DNA from: Vulcanimicrobiota bacterium
GTDB taxonomy: Bacteria; Vulcanimicrobiota; Xenobia; Xenobiales; Xenobiaceae
Reading direction: 5' to 3'
NCBI GenBank assembly: GCA_944322965.1
Contig: CALUQR010000001.1
Span: 124,001 to 188,000, forward strand
DNA length: 64,000 nt
The translations under genes were made by a program, and so were the position numbers. Below, one piece after another: positions 49,586 through 58,800 of this stretch; position 1 is the stretch's first letter; each line of letters opens with the position of its first letter. Under the pieces are notes generated by a model. The model saw only the letters and a list, made by a program, of their open reading frames with translations, did no database searches and was not told the DNA's origin.

Positions 49586-51493
49586 TTGACTTCTCTCTGC
49601 GCCTTACCTATCTACCATGCTGGAACTTGGCCCTACCGGGAGCGCGCTCGCCATAGTCTTCCGATGCGCCTCAAGGTGCGCCTCCGCGTCCAAAGCGCTT
49701 GGGGGGTGCGTTCCATTTGGGTGCGTTCCGCTCCGGAGGGAGAGGAGATCTTAACTGAGGCCGTCCCTAGCGCTCCACCGCCAGGAGAAGAGGGAGTCTA
49801 CGCTCCCGATTGGGAGTGGTGGGAGGCCAACTTAGAGGCCCAAGTCCCCCAATTTACCTACCGCTTCCTCATTGTGAGCGCTAAGGGGACTTATCACTAT
49901 AACGCCTGGGGCCTTTCAGAAGCTACTCCTTTAGATCTGGGGGATTTTAAGGTCAATGGGCGTGAGAATCCTCCCCTCTGGGTCCAGGACGCCATCTTTT
50001 ACCAGATCTTCCCCGATCGCTTCTGGATGGGTAATCCCAGCCACCGTGTGCGGCCGGGAGAGGTAGTGGTTAAGGATAAGCCCGCCCAAGTGGCGGAATG
50101 GGATGAGCCCGTCGATCCCCAAGCGGGCAACGCGCTCTTTTATGGGGGCGATTTAGAGGGGGTAGTGGAAAAACTGCCCTATTTAGAGGAGCTGGGTATA
50201 GACGCTATCTATTTAAATCCTATCTTCCTCTCGCCCAGTAACCATAAGTACGACGTGGCCGACTACTTTAAGGTCGATCCCCATTTGGGTGGGGAAGAGG
50301 CCCTCATCAGCTTGCGCCAAGCTACCCAAAAGAGAGGGATGCGTTTAATCTTAGACTTTGTGCCCAACCACTGTGGCGACCATAACCGTTGGTTTTTAAA
50401 GGCCCAGAGCGATCCCCACTCCATAGAGTATACTTACTTTACCTTCTATAATGGCGACCCGCATCAGTATGAAATGTGGTTGGGAGTCTCTACTTTACCC
50501 CGCTTAAATTATACCTCTTCCGCTCTGCGGGAGGTCATCTACCGCGGCCCGCAAGCCGCTATGCGCCATTGGTTGCGTCCCCCTTACTCTATAGACGGTT
50601 GGCGTCTCGATGTGGCCAATATGTTGGCCCGCCAAAAGGAGTCCCAGCTGGGCCATGAGATTGGGCGAGAGATGCGCCAGGCGGTCAAAGAGGAGAATCC
50701 CCAAGCCTGGTTGGTGGGCGAGCACTTCTACGATTATACCCCCTACCAACAGGGCGATGAGTTTGACGCCGCCATGAATTACCGCGGTTTCTGTATGCCC
50801 CTCTGGCAGTGGATGGCGGGTTGGGACTTGCGCGCTTTTAAAGGGGAGCGGGCGGGCAGTAATAATTACCTCTCGACTGAGGCGCTACTGGAGCAGTTGC
50901 AGACCTTTAGAGGGGCGCTGCCAGAAGAGGTGGCTCTCAATATGCTCAACTTGCTCTCTAGTCACGATACCCCGCGCCTTTTGACTATCTGTCGCGGTCA
51001 GGTGGAGAGGGTGCGGGCCTTAATGGTCTTCCTCTTCGGTTATCAGGGCGCCCCTTGCATTTACTATGGCGAAGAGATCGGTTTAGAAGGGGGCGCCGAC
51101 CCTCTCAATCGGGGTACTATGGATTGGAACCGAGACCACTGGAACTTAGAGTTGTGGGACTTAGTGCGCCAGCTCATAGAGCAGCGTCGCCGCCTCCCCG
51201 CTCTGAGGCGCGGCTGCTTACAGTGGCTAGGGGCTAGTCGGGATAGTCTGGCCTTTTTGCGCCAAGAGAGCGGCCCGCGCGTCTTGGTGGCCGTAACTCG
51301 CGCTCAGACCGACGAGCCTAGGCGAGAAGAGCCCGCCTGGTTACCTTTAGAGGTACGCGCCGGGGCCTTGCCCGAGGGTTCTAGATGGTTAGGGGTACTG
51401 AGTAAAAAAGAAATTAAGGTTAGAGAGGGTAGATTGGAAGCTCTGCCGGGTAGTTTGGGAGCCGAAATGTGGGTAGAAATTACTAAAATGTGA
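49586..51493 (+). CDS. GH13 alpha-glycosidase / neopullulanase-like enzyme
   Basis: 635 residues from TTG 49586, with AAGGTGGA seven bases upstream. The ATG at 49664 would cut off the IYHAGTWPYR segment, which belongs to the N-terminal CBM34-like domain; in-frame GTG codons at 49544 and 49574 are possible. The catalytic barrel has QIFPDRFWMGNP near residue 140, DFVPNHCGDHN near 258 (region I), GWRLDVANM near 330 (nucleophile Asp), LVGEHFYDYTP near 370 (acid/base Glu) and LSSHDTPRLL near 450 (region IV). No signal peptide, so likely intracellular maltodextrin or cyclodextrin hydrolysis. Confidence 0.92.
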   Translation: MTSLCALPIYHAGTWPYRERARHSLPMRLKVRLRVQSAWGVRSIWVRSAPEGEEILTEAVPSAPPPGEEGVYAPDWEWWEANLEAQVPQFTYRFLIVSAKGTYHYNAWGLSEATPLDLGDFKVNGRENPPLWVQDAIFYQIFPDRFWMGNPSHRVRPGEVVVKDKPAQVAEWDEPVDPQAGNALFYGGDLEGVVEKLPYLEELGIDAIYLNPIFLSPSNHKYDVADYFKVDPHLGGEEALISLRQATQKRGMRLILDFVPNHCGDHNRWFLKAQSDPHSIEYTYFTFYNGDPHQYEMWLGVSTLPRLNYTSSALREVIYRGPQAAMRHWLRPPYSIDGWRLDVANMLARQKESQLGHEIGREMRQAVKEENPQAWLVGEHFYDYTPYQQGDEFDAAMNYRGFCMPLWQWMAGWDLRAFKGERAGSNNYLSTEALLEQLQTFRGALPEEVALNMLNLLSSHDTPRLLTICRGQVERVRALMVFLFGYQGAPCIYYGEEIGLEGGADPLNRGTMDWNRDHWNLELWDLVRQLIEQRRRLPALRRGCLQWLGASRDSLAFLRQESGPRVLVAVTRAQTDEPRREEPAWLPLEVRAGALPEGSRWLGVLSKKEIKVREGRLEALPGSLGAEMWVEITKM

Positions 51494-51512
51494 GAAAATA
51501 TTTTAGTAATTT
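51477..51512 (+). terminator. Perfect inverted repeat over the GH13 stop codon
   Basis: AAATTACTAAAAT (51477-51489) and ATTTTAGTAATTT (51500-51512) form a 13-bp perfect stem with a ten-base loop; the stop TGA (51491-51493) lies in the loop. The following bases TCTTCTC are only partly T-rich, so it may be a terminator or a protein-binding palindrome. Confidence 0.55.
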
Positions 51513-51535
51513 CTTCTCGGTAAACAAAAGGCGTC

Positions 51536-51564
51536 TTTACATAGCCTTAAGCTGACGGTACAAT
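51536..51564 (+). promoter_or_regulatory. Sigma70-type promoter of the EF-hand-like protein gene
   Basis: TTTACA (51536-51541) and TACAAT (51559-51564) with 17 bases between. The start point near 51571 gives a leader of about 78 nt before the ATG at 51649. Confidence 0.72.
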
Positions 51565-51648
51565 ATACTTGTAACTAGGTCACGAGTGGCCGACGGTTAA
51601 CTACCTCTCTCAGGAGAGGAAGTTCAGTTGGAAAGAGAGGGACAGAGT

Positions 51649-52782
51649 ATGAAGTATAGTAAGCTGGCGCTAGGCGCCCTACTGGCAGGAATTTGGCTAT
51701 GCCCCGCTCAGGCGGCGGTGACGGATGTAGAGGGCGGCGACGTCCAACAGGTTTATAACTTCAGAACTACGATTAAAGCCGATGGTCACATTACTATTGG
51801 CGGTAAGGATTTCTACTATGAGGGCGGTCAAGATGTGACCCTCCATGGCGACATCTCCGACCCCGCTGTCCAGCGGCGGATTATGAAAGAGTGGAGCAAC
51901 CTCTTTAATTGGGCGGTAGCGACTCGTCAAGATTTGGTAGCTGAGGGCGAGACTACCGAGATGATCGACAAGCTGAAGGTTACCAATCACACTACGGGGC
52001 AACTTAGCCGTGGACGCCATGTGCGCGATAGCGGCGGTTCTTTCTTCGGCAATGGGACCGATTCCGTCTCCGCTTACGGCGGCGGTATGGACTTCCAGAT
52101 GCATAGCACTACCAAGTCGGGCGCTGAAGCCGCCGGCAAGGTAGAGGGTAGCGTCGGGTCCATCTTAGTGGGCGACGTCGACAACTTAGCGACCGCTTAC
52201 GCAGCTCAGGGTACCTTCACCCAGGAGATCCATAAGTACGAAGTCTATCAGATCAACCTCGACGGTATTATCTCCCCCATCGTCTTAGACTTAGATGGCG
52301 ACGATAAGATTCAAGCTTCCAACGGCCTCCATCTGCCCCATCCCACCAGTTTTGATAAAGAGAGCGCCGTCTTCTTCGACTTCCACGGTAACGGTTTCGC
52401 CGTAGTGACGGAGTGGGTAGGCCCGCAAGACGGTCTGCTCTGCCGTCCGGAAATGGGTAAGAATATCGACGGTACCCATCTCTTCGGTATCGCCAATGGC
52501 TTTAACAATGGTTATGAGGAATTAGCTTCTTTAGATAGCGATGGCAGCGGAGCCTTAGAAGGGGCGGAATTGAAGGGCCTCTTCGTCTGGCAAGATCTCA
52601 ATCGCAACGGCGTCAACGAGCCCAATGAGTTAAAGAGCTTAGATGAGTTGGGCATCACTTCGATCGGAGTAACCCATCGGAATATGGTGGGCAGCTACAC
52701 GAGAAATGGCAAGACCCATCGCACCTTCGACTGGTGGCCTACGATCCGCGACGTGCGGAAGATGAATATCAATAACCTCTAA
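51649..52782 (+). CDS. Secreted EF-hand-like calcium-binding protein
   Basis: 377 residues from ATG 51649 with GAGAGGG upstream (TTG 51628 has no fitting signal peptide). A signal peptide occupies about 1-22 (MKYSKLALGALLAGIWLCPA, then QAAV). The middle is beta-rich with repeated HGDI and GGGMDFQMHSTT-like segments. The C-terminus has three Asp-rich loops of EF-hand type: LDLDGDDKIQAS near 222, LDSDGSGALEGAEL near 305 and DLNRNGVNEPNELK near 325. It is a monocistronic gene with its own promoter and terminator. The overall family is unknown; the loops resemble those in large secreted calcium-binding proteins. Confidence 0.78.
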   Translation: MKYSKLALGALLAGIWLCPAQAAVTDVEGGDVQQVYNFRTTIKADGHITIGGKDFYYEGGQDVTLHGDISDPAVQRRIMKEWSNLFNWAVATRQDLVAEGETTEMIDKLKVTNHTTGQLSRGRHVRDSGGSFFGNGTDSVSAYGGGMDFQMHSTTKSGAEAAGKVEGSVGSILVGDVDNLATAYAAQGTFTQEIHKYEVYQINLDGIISPIVLDLDGDDKIQASNGLHLPHPTSFDKESAVFFDFHGNGFAVVTEWVGPQDGLLCRPEMGKNIDGTHLFGIANGFNNGYEELASLDSDGSGALEGAELKGLFVWQDLNRNGVNEPNELKSLDELGITSIGVTHRNMVGSYTRNGKTHRTFDWWPTIRDVRKMNINNL

Positions 52783-52834
52783 ACTCTATCCAACTAGGCG
52801 CCTATCCCCCTGAGATAGCTAAACTCCTAGGAGT

Positions 52835-52876
52835 GGTCCCCCAGCCAGTATAAGAAGGGCTGGGGGGCCTTTTTTA
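52835..52876 (+). terminator. Rho-independent terminator after the EF-hand-like gene
   Basis: GGTCCCCCAGCC (52835-52846) pairs with GGCTGGGGGGCC (52858-52869), with one G-T pair, followed by seven T. Confidence 0.92.
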
Positions 52877-52927
52877 TCCCTAAAATGCTTAAAAATTTCC
52901 TAGAAATAGGCAGGTAAGCGGCTGAGG

Positions 52928-54184
52928 ATGTCTAAGGGGAGCAGGCATCATTTCTGGAGTGTAAAGTCAACTGTGACTGATATTATGCTTAACCAAGTAA
53001 AAGAATTAATTACCAAGTTAGAAGCTAACCACACCGACCTCTATAACGACAGCTTTTTCATCACCTGGCGTTATCCCCAGGAGACGATCAACGCCGTCCT
53101 CTTAGTGGCCAAGGCGCTCATGACCTTGAATCGCGCCGGCAAGTCGGTGCGTTGCTTCGACACTGGGCTGGGGCTCTCTATCTTTAGGGATAAGTCGACC
53201 CGCACCCGCTACTCCTTCAAGTCGGCCTGCAATATGTTGGGCTTAGGGACTGAGGAGTTAGATGAGAGCACCTCGCAGATCGCTCACGGCGAGACGGTGC
53301 GTGAGACGGCCACCATGATCTCCTTCCTCAGCGAAGTGATCGGTATCCGCGACGATATGTATATTGGCGTCGGTCACGCCTATCAGAAGGAGTTCTCCGA
53401 CTCTATCCAGGAGAGCTACGATCGCGGCATCCTGCCCCAGCGCACTTCGGTCGTCAACTTGCAGTGTGACTTAGACCATCCCACCCAGGCTTTAGCCGAC
53501 TTGAGCCACATGATCGATTACTTCGGCGGCGTGGAGAACCTGCGCGGCAAGAAGATCGCCATGACCTGGGCCTACTCTCCCAGCTACGGCAAGCCCCTCT
53601 CCGTACCTCAGGGTATTGTGGGCTTGATGAGCCGCTTCGGGATGGAAGTCAGCTTAGCTTACCCCGAAGGGTACGATCTCTTAGACGAGCCGGTCCAAGC
53701 GGCGGAGAAGTTCTCTAAGGAGACGGGCGGCAGCTTCACGGTGACCCACTCTATGGCGGAAGCCTTTAAGGATGCCGACATCGTCTATCCCAAGAGCTGG
53801 GCCCCCTTCACCGTCATGCAGCAGCGCACCGAGCTCTTGAAGGCCGGGCGCAAGGCGGAGTTGATAGAGTTGGAGCAGCAGGCTTTGGCTCGCAACGCCA
53901 GCCACAAGGATTGGGAGTGCACCGAAGAGCTCATGAAGTTGACTAAGGGCGGCAAGGGCCTCTACTGCCACTGCTTGCCGGCGGACATCAGCGGCGTGAG
54001 CTGCAAAGAGGGCGAGTGCGCGGCCTCCGTCTTTGAGCGCTATCGCTTAGATACCTATGCCGAAGCGGCCCACAAACCCTTCGTCATCGCGGCCATGATT
54101 CTCTTGACCCGCTTCCCCAACCCGGCTAAGGTCTTGACCCAGCTCATGGAGCGGGAGCGTCCCCGCCGTCTGGTCTTAGACTAA
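52928..54184 (+). CDS. ygeW: YgeW-family knotted carbamoyltransferase
   Basis: Up to 418 residues. Carbamoyl-phosphate site DKSTRTRYSF near 86, SQIAHGETVRETATMISF near 113, NLQCDLDHPTQALADL near 180, then MTWAYSPSYGKPLSVPQGI near 215 and CHCLPADISGVSCKEGEC near 350 match E. coli YgeW closely. YgeW acts in anaerobic purine breakdown clusters. Start uncertain: ATG 52928 (given), GTG 52973 or ATG 52985; the E. coli protein begins at a point corresponding to 52985. None of the usual partners (ygeX, ygeY, hydA, arcC) is adjacent, so it is an orphan here. It has no close terminator of the T-run kind. Confidence 0.9.
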   Translation: MSKGSRHHFWSVKSTVTDIMLNQVKELITKLEANHTDLYNDSFFITWRYPQETINAVLLVAKALMTLNRAGKSVRCFDTGLGLSIFRDKSTRTRYSFKSACNMLGLGTEELDESTSQIAHGETVRETATMISFLSEVIGIRDDMYIGVGHAYQKEFSDSIQESYDRGILPQRTSVVNLQCDLDHPTQALADLSHMIDYFGGVENLRGKKIAMTWAYSPSYGKPLSVPQGIVGLMSRFGMEVSLAYPEGYDLLDEPVQAAEKFSKETGGSFTVTHSMAEAFKDADIVYPKSWAPFTVMQQRTELLKAGRKAELIELEQQALARNASHKDWECTEELMKLTKGGKGLYCHCLPADISGVSCKEGECAASVFERYRLDTYAEAAHKPFVIAAMILLTRFPNPAKVLTQLMERERPRRLVLD

Positions 54185-54200
54185 GCTATTATAGACTGAG

Positions 54201-54231
54201 ATTCCGCGGGCCCCGCAGGGGCCCGCGGAAT
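54201..54231. repeat. 14-bp perfect palindrome
   Basis: ATTCCGCGGGCCCC and GGGGCCCGCGGAAT separated by GCA; lies between convergent ygeW and htrA. Probably a terminator-like hairpin without T-run. Confidence 0.7.
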
Positions 54232-54239
54232 ACAGAAAA

Positions 54240-54283
54240 GTGCTAAATGCCCGCCCCCCTATCGGGGGGCGGGCATTTAGCAC
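54240..54283. repeat. 20-bp perfect palindrome
   Basis: GTGCTAAATGCCCGCCCCCC and its exact reverse complement are separated by TATC. It is only nine bases after the previous palindrome. It may stop transcription in both directions, or it may be a transposon-style mobile hairpin. Confidence 0.7.
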
Positions 54284-54302
54284 TGGGGCAGAAATCTAAG
54301 CT

Positions 54303-55733
54303 CTAGTCTTCCGCCACTTGGCTATCGTCGCTATCGTCGGCTTGGCCGTAAGTGCTAGTATCGATTAAGCAATAGACCTGGATGAGGCCGCGCTTAGCGG
54401 TAATCAGGAAGTGCTTATCGCTCTTCACTTTGGTGAGGGCCTTAGTCAAGTCTTCGGCCTTCAAGATGGGCATCTTATTGATGTGGGTAATGACGTCGCC
54501 CACGGCCAGACCAGAGTTGGCCGCCGCCGAGCCCTTCTCGACCTTAGTGACTAACATGCCGTCGCGTCCCAAGAGGCGATACTCTAACTCCATCGTAATG
54601 GTGATCTCGTTAGCTACGAAACCGTAACTAGTATCGATATCTTCCGTCTTGACGGAGGGCTGGACGGCTAAGACGACCGTCGTATTGTACAGCTTGCCGT
54701 CGCGGAAATACTCGATGGGGACCTTAGCTTGGGGCAGGAGCTGGGCCACTTCCAACTTGATGCGGTTGAGCGCTTCATCGGTATCGACATTGACCTCATG
54801 GCCGTTAAACTTAGTAATGACGTCGCCGCTGCGCAGACCAGCTTTGTGGGCCGGACCGTCGGCGGGGGTATCGCTCACTAAGAGGCCGCGCAAGGTGGGA
54901 TGGCCGATAAAGGCCGCGTACTCTTCGGTAAAGGGCTGCATAAAGACGCCCATCCAACCGCGCTGGATCTTACCTTCGACCTCTAAGCGATTGTCGACAT
55001 CTTTGACGATATTGGCCGGGATAGTGAAGCCCTGACCGCGGCCCATACCCATAGAGTTGATGCCGATCACTTCGCCGTCCATATTGATGAGGGGACCGCC
55101 CGAGTTGCCGGGATCGATCATGGCGTCGATCTGGATGAAGTCGTTAATTAAGGGGACGCCATTGTCGGCGCCGGGTACGAAACGACCCTTACCGCTGACG
55201 ATACCGAAGGAGACCGTGCGATCGAAACCGTAGGGGTTGCCGACGGCTATCACCCACTCGCCCACTTTGACCTTGTCGGAGTCGGCCAAGGTAGCGTAGG
55301 GCAGGGGCTGGGGGGCCTCGATCTTTAAGAAGGCCAAATCGGTCTGCTGGTCGTCGCGCACGATCTTAGCCGTATACTTGCTCTTGTCGTCTAAGATGAC
55401 GGTGATGAGCTGAGCTTTATCGATGACGTGGTAGTTGGTGACTATCTTACCTTCCGGAGAGATAATCAAACCGCTGCCCGTAGTCTTACGGCGCTGATGG
55501 CCCACCTTGGAGAGGACTTCGATGTGGACGACGGTCGACTTGATCTTATCGGAGACGTCGATGATATGGTCTTGGAGCTGACTGAAGAGAGCTCGTCCCG
55601 GCGAAATGGCGGGCGCGGCGCCCTCCGCAGCCGGAGAGGGCTGAGCCTGAACGGGGGTGCCCGCTAGGCAGATAGCCGCTGCGAGGGCGCCGCTGAGAAA
55701 GGCACTACGTAAAGGAGAAAGGGAAGTCTTCAT
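54303..55733 (-). CDS. htrA: HtrA/DegP-type periplasmic serine protease
   Basis: 476 residues from ATG 55733, chosen because a signal peptide begins there (MKTSLSPLRSAFLSGALAAA, then ICLAG, cleavage near QAQ); a longer TTG start at 55775 exists. Trypsin-like catalytic triad: His in GKIVTNYHVID near 98, Asp in DQQTDLAFLKIE near 128, Ser in DPGNSGGPLINMDG near 210. Two PDZ domains follow (about 280-370 and 385-470). A usual DegP/DegQ layout for envelope protein quality control. It closes an apparent operon with the tubulin-like gene. Confidence 0.95.
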   Translation of the reverse strand: MKTSLSPLRSAFLSGALAAAICLAGTPVQAQPSPAAEGAAPAISPGRALFSQLQDHIIDVSDKIKSTVVHIEVLSKVGHQRRKTTGSGLIISPEGKIVTNYHVIDKAQLITVILDDKSKYTAKIVRDDQQTDLAFLKIEAPQPLPYATLADSDKVKVGEWVIAVGNPYGFDRTVSFGIVSGKGRFVPGADNGVPLINDFIQIDAMIDPGNSGGPLINMDGEVIGINSMGMGRGQGFTIPANIVKDVDNRLEVEGKIQRGWMGVFMQPFTEEYAAFIGHPTLRGLLVSDTPADGPAHKAGLRSGDVITKFNGHEVNVDTDEALNRIKLEVAQLLPQAKVPIEYFRDGKLYNTTVVLAVQPSVKTEDIDTSYGFVANEITITMELEYRLLGRDGMLVTKVEKGSAAANSGLAVGDVITHINKMPILKAEDLTKALTKVKSDKHFLITAKRGLIQVYCLIDTSTYGQADDSDDSQVAED

Positions 55734-55808
55734 GGTGGGTGGGCCATTCGCAGAGGCCTCTTCTTTACCCTGCAATTAGGCTCTCTTTTCCCAGCTGGCT
55801 CCTAAGAG

Positions 55809-58800
55809 CTAGTGCTTCCGATCCTGGCGGCGTCTCTCGATATTCTTACTATTTTTAGGGTTGGGATGGTTGGGCTTAGAGGAGCTAGCCTTCATCTTGC
55901 GGGGGACCTCCAAGATGAGAGAGGGAGCGCCTTCAGGGCTAGCGCTAGCCTTACCCTCCTGTTCTTCCGTCTGCTCCTTATTCTCTTTCTGGGCGGACTT
56001 AGCCACACTGACCGACCCTTTAGCCTGAGTCTTCTTCTCGGCAGGGGCCGGGGCGGGGGACTCGGGCTGCGGGTGGAGCTCTAACCAACGCCTCCCTAAC
56101 CAATCGATCATGCCGGGCGGGGCGATGGTAGCGATCTTAGCGCGCACCTCTCCGCCCTCTCCGACGACTTTGGCGATCTGCTTCTCCCAGGTGGGCCAGC
56201 GCGACTCCAAGTCGCGCTCGAGATTAGGTTTGAGCTTTTTGATTTGATTTTCTAAATCTAAACTGCGGAAATAAGAGCGCGGGCTGGAGTGGTAGGGTTC
56301 CACTTCGCTCGGTTCCAAAGCTTGGAGCCACTTATCTAAGCCCATACTGCCCATCTGCTCTTTGCGCCAGTTTTTGAGATTCTGGTAGAAGGTATTCTCT
56401 ACGTAGAGGGCTTCGATGGGATTAGCGTAGATACTCAAGACGGCGCGCAGGGAGTTTAAGCTGAGCCAACGGTTGCTAGTCAGCTGGTTGGGACGCTCTT
56501 CAGAATCGCTGATCTTCTCCGCCAAGATGCCCATCTTAAAGGCCAAGGCTAAGAGGGAGGTTATCTCTCTATTCCTCTTATTATCTAAGGTGTAAAAGCT
56601 ATTGAATTTAATATCCTTGCGACTGTGGACCGCTCGGGCCTCGCGCCCTAAAGAGACTAAGTAGGCCTCCTTATAGTCGTCTAAGTCGAGACAGTCTAAT
56701 TTAAAGTCGCTGCAGGTACGTACTAAATCGATAGTCTCCGCCTGAGGGTTAGCTACGATAGTCACGGGCACGGGGAAGGGGCCCTTCTCTAAGGTAGCCG
56801 TCAATTCGTCGGCTAAGGCTTGGCGTTGACTATCTAAGGGATCGAAGTCGGAGGCGGGCGGACGCTGATCGAAGGCCGCATAGAAATTGCGGCGCGGCAC
56901 CTGGCGGGAGAGGGGGACTTGCAAGCTATCCTCAAAGGGCGAAGTCAGATTGAACTCTACCGTCTGCAGGAAGGCCAGCAACTTGTGGCCGGGATAGTAT
57001 TGGTGCAAAGTCTGTAAGACGTGGGGGTCGGGCAGAGGGTAGAGAGAGTCTACCGTGGCGCGCAAGAGCTGGAGCCACTCCTTCTGGGTAAAGCGTTGGG
57101 GCAGATTGAGGATCTGGTAACCTAAGCGCAGGTCCAACTCCTTGAGGATATAGGGCAGATCGGAGGGCTTAGAGTGGGCGTCTATGAAGTTTGCCGCCTC
57201 TTTAGTACTCAAAGCGGCCAAGTCGGCGTCGCGCAAGATCTGCGTGTAAGCGTCGTGCTTAATCTTACATAAGATCTCTTCCGAGGTATTGAGATACTCG
57301 CGCAGGCGCTGCAAACTCTTTTTGGCGTCCTCGCAGGCGTTGAGCATTTCGAAGAAGGCGTTGGCCTCTTCGCGCCCCACAAAGTTTAAAAGGATATTGG
57401 AGTAATACTCTTGGAGTAATTGGAAGGCCGCCGATATGGGACTATCGTCCTCCTTATTGAGTACTTTGCCCATGAACTTCTTCCAAGCGGGCACTTCGTA
57501 ATGGATGAGCTCGGCTACAGCCTGATTCTTGAGCGGAGCTAAGCGGGCGGCCTCCGCCTGGGCCTGGGTAGAACGTTCGTGGAGGGCGCTCAAACTGATG
57601 GAGAGTTGGTGGCTGAGCTCGTCTAAGAGGCCCAACATGGTGACCCCGTTGTGCTTATAGTCGACGATATTTTGCAGCTCAGTCTTTAAGCCCTCGTGGA
57701 AGAGGGCGGTCAACTCCTTAGTGCAGGAGGAGAGGCTGACGAAGAAGTCGGGCTCCGTCTCGCAGTGGTCGACTAACTCCTTAAAGTGGGCGTCGCAAGT
57801 GCGACAGAAATTCTCTAAATCGCGCCCATAACGGGGATTCTCTTGCAACTCTTGCAGCTTGCCCTCTAAGTAGCGACGCACATTGTAGAGGCCGTTATCC
57901 ATCTCCAGCCAGCGCTTTTGGTAGAGGGTGTGGATGGCCTGGGAGTCTAAGGAGCGGGTAGCGATAAATTCCTTGGCGAACTCCTGACCGCGGATGCGAT
58001 CGGTATCGATATCCTTTTCAAAGAGCATCTGGCGCAAGCCGGTCACCACCGTGCGGCTAGCTAAGGCGCGCACCACGTCTAAAATGCGGCGGGTGGGATT
58101 GGCCAGTTGATAGGAGTTGGCTAAGAGGTAGTCGCCGCTCTGACCGTCGCGCGCCAACTCCGCGCTCTCTTGGGGGGTATGTTGCAAGAGCTGCCAGAGC
58201 TCGGGGGCCTCAAAATACCAGTAGTGCCAGCGCACCATCTGGCGCGCCAGGAGCTCGACCTCTTGCTCGTCGTCAAAATCGTCTAAGGTAGAGAAGATGA
58301 CCTCGCAGAAGGGCGGATTGGCGGTAGAGGAGAGCTCGACGTCGTACTTGACGGGCTCTTCATTGGCCTTATCTTGGGCGATCTTTTCCTGGACCTTCTT
58401 GAGACCGGGATTGACGTTGACCACGTCGTCGGCTAAGCGAATATCTAAACTGCTGAGAATGGCGGCCGTCGAGGCGTCGTGGCCGTGGCGCTGCTTCTCG
58501 CCCTCGGGATCGTCCCAGAGGGGATACTCATCCATATCGACGGCGAAGGTGTAGAGGGTCTTGGGATTCATCCAGTGGTTGAGCTCCACCAGGCTGGCGT
58601 AGACGTTGGCGGCCACGCTCTCGGAGGGGGGGAGATTATTGGAGAGGGGCAAGAAGGCCCGCATCCGGTAGGAGAGGGGGCTAGAGCTGAGCATCGATTG
58701 GAGCAGATAGGCTACCTCGATGTAACTAGAGCTAGTCCCTCCCCCCAGAGTGGCGCAGAAGAAGATCTCCAGATGGGGCAAGGATTCGCTGGGAGTCTCC

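Noticed and set aside
54201-54283. Insertion-sequence ends
   Set aside because: No transposase or target duplication is visible; the two palindromes are separate hairpins.
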